Assembly: GCA_000787465.1 (NCBI GenBank)
Contig: JSYX01000186.1
Location: forward strand, 1-58,185
DNA length: 58,185 nt
From: Thermomucor indicae-seudaticae
Taxonomy: Eukaryota > Mucoromycota > Mucoromycetes > Mucorales > Lichtheimiaceae
Direction: 5' to 3'
In this document: in pieces, positions 55,032 through 58,185 of the stretch
Position numbering within the stretch: position 1 is the first letter of the stretch
Layout of the letters: every line of letters starts with the position of its first letter
The notes under the pieces: generated by a model
What the model saw: only the letters and a program-made list of their open reading frames with translations
Database searches by the model: none
What the model was told of the DNA's origin: nothing
Made by a program: the position numbers and the translations under genes

Positions 55032-56476
55032 TCACGTTGGACCTAACAGCGGAGTCTCGGTATCTATAAAGAGAATCTTTATTCCGGGCAGAAAAGATGC
55101 TTTATGCTTTAAACACATTGCAAAAAGGTAGTCGACGATGCCATGGTGGGAGTCGCAATATCCAATATCTATTAGGCCACTTGAGAGGTTTCTTCTTTGC
55201 AAACAAACATCCAACCGTTTTGCTTTCTTCTTCGCTTCTGTTTTACTTTTCACTTAACATGCTTTTCTGTCATGACGCGATCCAAGATGGTGAAAGATCA
55301 GCTGCATGAGGTAGAATAAACGCGGCGAGCTCTGGAGACGTTGCAGGAAAAGCAAACAGAAGACAGCCCTAATTCAAAAAAGTCGAGCGAAGTTTGAACA
55401 ACTTACTGAAATAACGGAGGAGCAGGAGAAGACCGTTGCAGAGCATTATTTCATTAAAAAATCGCCTCCATTCCAGCTCGGGCTAACGGTCAATTTCTTT
55501 TCACTGCTGTTGCGGATGCAGGAAATGAAAAAGCTTGGCATTGCACAATGATCGCTCTTCCTTGTTCCTGGGCTGGCCCACCATCTGAAAATCGTGGTAT
55601 GCGTCGCTTTAACAACTGCATTAAGCGTGGTATGTTGCCGGGGATTATGCCTGTAGATGGTACAATTGCTAACATTGACGTATAGACACACGGCGTTTGT
55701 AAAACTGTCGCCGTTCCCAAACTATTGGCAAAGCTCATGAAGCTTCCTCGAAAAGGAAACTACGCATGGTAAAAGCTAACTCGACGTCGGATCTTTGTCA
55801 TGTATACAGGATTGCAAATGAGGCTCAGTGTGTCAAATACGGCGTGTCGTATCCAACATCTTCTCATTTGCAATTTTGGGAAATGGATATCTGTTTTATG
55901 GGCCGTTACCCAACTTTGTCTTCTGAGTGTTAATTGTTACAGATGATGCATATCTCAGCTTCCAAAATCAGGGACTCAGGCAACAGTTAGACAACACATT
56001 CTGATCTAAACTAAGATCATACTTTCTGTTATAAACTGAACTGTTATATTCGTTCTCGTTCCATTTGACAACAGAGACAACGCCTGTGACTAGGAATGTT
56101 CAGAACAGTATAAATACAGTAGAGAAATCACTTCTAATAAAACACGATATATTCAGTCTCGCTGGTTCTTTTGGCTTTAACTTTTTGTGATATCTCACGG
56201 CGAATATCGATGGCACACGGCTTGCTTCTATTGCCTCCAACATCAGTTATCTCTTGCGCACGATCTTCCGCAAGCCGTGTCCAAATTGGCCGCTTAATCG
56301 CATCTTTGCTTGCTCCCTGTTGGACTTACTAGACCTTGTAGCTTTTGGAAATCGCAGGTATGATGAGGAAAGGGATTTCCATATACAGTGACCCAAACTG
56401 AGCTTACGCTCTTCAATAGACGGCCAATTGTCATTCGTCGACTTCGACAGCAAAACCAAGCTATATTTACCAAAGT
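55032..56476. other. spacer with coding-like relics
   Basis: Plus-strand blocks at 55390-55540 (EEQEKTVAEHYFIKKSPPFQ) and 55480-55685 (GQFLFTAVADAGNEKAWHCT, IALPCSWAGPPSENRGMRRF, NNCIKRGMLPGIMPVDGTIA) overlap in different frames and look like gene debris. The family is not recognised. No intact gene is supported. Confidence 0.3.
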
Positions 56477-57129
56477 ATGACTGACCAACCAACCAAAGAC
56501 GCAGCATCTTCGCTTACTATAGTTTAACCGGAAAAGTCGCTACCCGAGGAACTTCCTGATAAGACAGCAGCTTCACAAATTTATCCCAATGATATTGCCG
56601 ATGCCCGAAGCGTGCCTGCCACCGATCTGAATCGCAAAGCGTCATCCCCCCTTCAAGATCGCAAAATAGTCTACTATTCTGAGCAACACAAGCACGGTTT
56701 TCAGATCACCGACATCCATGGTTTCGGAAGACGAAGACGAGCAGTCATACTCGCGCGCTATCCGTGATCCTCTGGACAGCCTGCGGCGTACAAACCAGCC
56801 TAAAGACTTGCCCCAGCTTTTGCGTGACGAACAACAAGCTCAGACTGCAACGAAAACGGAAGTTAACCTAGCACCAAGTGTACACAAGGGAATCCAACTT
56901 GGAAATCTTCCTAAATTTGCGGCGCATCAACGCTCCACGTCTATGCGAACGGCTGTCATCAACGTCAATCCTGCTACTAGCAAACTCCGGGTCTACCTTC
57001 CTGAATTATCTGCACTTCAATATATGATCCTTCGGCATGCTGCAGTAGCGCAAATTGAACCATACGTCCGAGAACATTTCACGCTGAGCTAGCTACTCAG
57101 TCTGATTAACACGAAGAAGGCATCTATGT

Positions 57130-57425
57130 CACTGCAAAAAGTGAGAAATTTCAGCAAAATTCCCGCAGCAGAAACCTTACGTTCCGCAGTAATTTTCTGA
57201 AGCTTTCTGCCTTCTTTGGGGATGAGAACTGATATACACTATAGCAGCGTACGGGCAAGACGCAGGAGAAATACTATGAGCCATCCGCGCGTTTCAAAAA
57301 TAGACTTAGAAAATAAGTCTCGGAACGCTACGTATCTGCATGCAGAAACGCGACAGAAACGTAAAGTTTCCGTCACGTTTCTGTAACGTTTCATATTCCT
57401 TGGTACGTCAGATTCTTTTATAGTG
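57130..57425. mobile_element. 296-bp CACTA-like non-autonomous element with 3-bp target duplication
   Basis: The element starts CACTGCAAAAAGTGAG and its right end, reverse-complemented, starts CACTATAAAAGAATC. It is flanked by TGT on both sides (57127-57129 and 57426-57428). Removing it and one TGT restores the RhoGAP frame ASMWCKLF exactly. CACT ends and 3-bp duplications are the hallmarks of the CACTA (CMC/EnSpm) superfamily. The inside contains hairpins but no coding frame. Confidence 0.75.
57303..57384. repeat. two hairpins inside the CACTA-like element
   Basis: GACTTA (57303-57308) pairs with TAAGTC (57314-57319), and ACAGAAACGT (57353-57362) pairs perfectly with ACGTTTCTGT (57375-57384). 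CAGAAACG also occurs once more just upstream. Subterminal repeats of this kind are usual transposase-binding sites. Confidence 0.7.
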
Positions 57426-58185
57426 TGTGGTGCAAGCTTTTTACATCTTTGATGCATAGACATTCCAAAAAAGCCAATAAGGGCAGGGAACACGGAACCT
57501 TTGGTGTTCCGCTCAACCTCTTGACGGAGAAGACAGGAGTTCAGTCAACCCTCGGCGCCAGTCCGTCCCATGCGCGCATCGCAGCTTTCATCCACGACGT
57601 GATAACCGCCATGAGACATATGAGTAAGTTAGTTAGTGGGGAAGGATATGGTCATCCACGGGAACCACTGAATATGGCTTTGAAGACATGTCGATTGAAG
57701 GCATGTTTCGAAAATGGCAATACCCGTCGTTTGAAAGACATGAGCGATCAGCTCAACCGTAATCCTCACGAGGTTGATCTATGCTCCGAGCATTCGATCC
57801 AGATCGCTGCGCTCCTGTAGAAATTCCTTCGTGAATTGCCCGATTTTCTTATAAACTTCGAGTTACATGGTCTATACACGTGCGCAATTGGCCTCCCAAC
57901 GAGGCTTCCCGACGGCCTCGGGCAAAAAGTCGGTCGGGTCACATTTTATGACCATGTCCGTACAGTCAAGTAGAACGGGGAGCTTTTCTCGCCGGTTGAC
58001 CGAAGGACGGACAGCATATTCTATCCGCCAACGGGACGGACACGACAAAATATAATGTACATAGCATTAACATCGTAGCTTTATATATCAACCTACCGAA
58101 TATACAGTCGCAGTTCAAAAGTCAAGGCCGCAGACCAATTTTTAAGCATTTATTTCGAGTACACATGTTTCTTTTCCTTTCTTTT

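Larger units (their letters stand above)
56477..58055 (+). pseudogene. RhoGAP-domain protein pseudogene, disrupted by an insertion
   Basis: The frame starts MTDQPTKDAASSLTIV, hits TAA at 56525-56527, then continues PEKSLPEELPDKTAASQIYP, RKIVYYSEQHKHGFQITDI. A frameshift near 56720 leads to EDEDEQSYSRAIRDPLDSLR, LRVYLPELSALQYMILRHAA and VREHFTLS, then TAG (57090-57092), LLSLINTKKASM. A 296-bp insertion follows, then WCKLFTSLMHRHSKK, HGTFGVPLNLLTEKTGVQST, AFIHDVITAMRHM, NGNTRRLKDMSDQLNRNPHE, VDLCSEHSIQIAALL, TAG (57818-57820), KFLRELPDF. Live RhoGAPs carry an arginine finger (G-x-F-R-x-x-G) just before the NGN block; here it reads ACFENGNTRRLK, so the catalytic Arg is gone. Both the nonsense codons and the lost Arg point to a dead gene. 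Confidence 0.82.

Noticed and set aside
56477..58055. Repeat-induced point mutation as the cause of decay
   Set aside because: The lesions include frameshifts, an insertion and transversion-type stops (GAG to TAG, AAG to TAG) rather than a C-to-T pattern.

Overview
The window reads as eukaryotic, fungal DNA. Almost every gene is interrupted by short introns (about 45-85 nt, GT..AG, with one well-supported GC..AG). Many genes start behind TATA boxes and pyrimidine-rich leaders, and the gene set is fungal: a Zn(II)2Cys6 regulator, an MFS sugar transporter, ILV6, HAL2/MET22, a Pho80-type cyclin, MICOS and mitoribosomal proteins. The presence of nicastrin, an RFX factor and abundant small DNA transposons, with no obvious ascomycete or basidiomycete signature, makes an early-diverging lineage such as Mucoromycota my best guess. 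That is inference, not proof.

Region 1-33.7 kb is a fairly dense housekeeping stretch: the 3' end of an NADP-dependent alkenal reductase (+), DNA topoisomerase I (+), a Zn2Cys6 regulator (-), a BOD1/SHG1 protein (+), a hexose transporter (-), an F-box protein (-), a wax-synthase-like acyltransferase (+), a gene-poor stretch with decayed coding sequence, a cyclin (-), a SET-domain lysine methyltransferase of the RKM4/SETD6 type (-) divergent from the tRNA pseudouridine synthase DEG1/PUS3 (+), pirin (-), an unrecognised multi-exon gene (+), HAL2 3'(2'),5'-bisphosphate nucleotidase (-) divergent from the ILV6 acetolactate synthase regulatory subunit (+), a MIC26/27 MICOS subunit (-), a single-pass membrane protein (+), dephospho-CoA kinase (+) and mitochondrial ribosomal protein uL14m (+).

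Region 33.7-45.3 kb alternates gene-poor spacers (one with a 335-bp inverted-repeat element) with a low-complexity hypothetical protein, an RFX-family transcription factor, nicastrin (the gamma-secretase substrate receptor), mitoribosomal protein mL59 and the ESCRT-III protein VPS60/CHMP5.

Region 45.3-58.2 kb is a transposon- and pseudogene-rich tail. It holds a 151-bp TA-flanked MITE and a 4.4-kb unit bounded by roughly 300-bp inverted repeats and TA dinucleotides. That unit contains a broken Tc1/mariner transposase, a degenerate 36-bp minisatellite, small ORFs and a nested MITE. Beyond it lie a coiled-coil ORF split by an in-frame TAG, a small secreted Cys-containing peptide, a truncated FkbM-like methyltransferase fragment, and a RhoGAP pseudogene interrupted by a 296-bp element with a perfect 3-bp target duplication.

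I saw no convincing tRNA, rRNA, CRISPR array or prokaryote-type operon. Exon borders were worked out by hand from reading frame and splice consensus, so CDS coordinates are the outer limits of the spliced gene unless stated.
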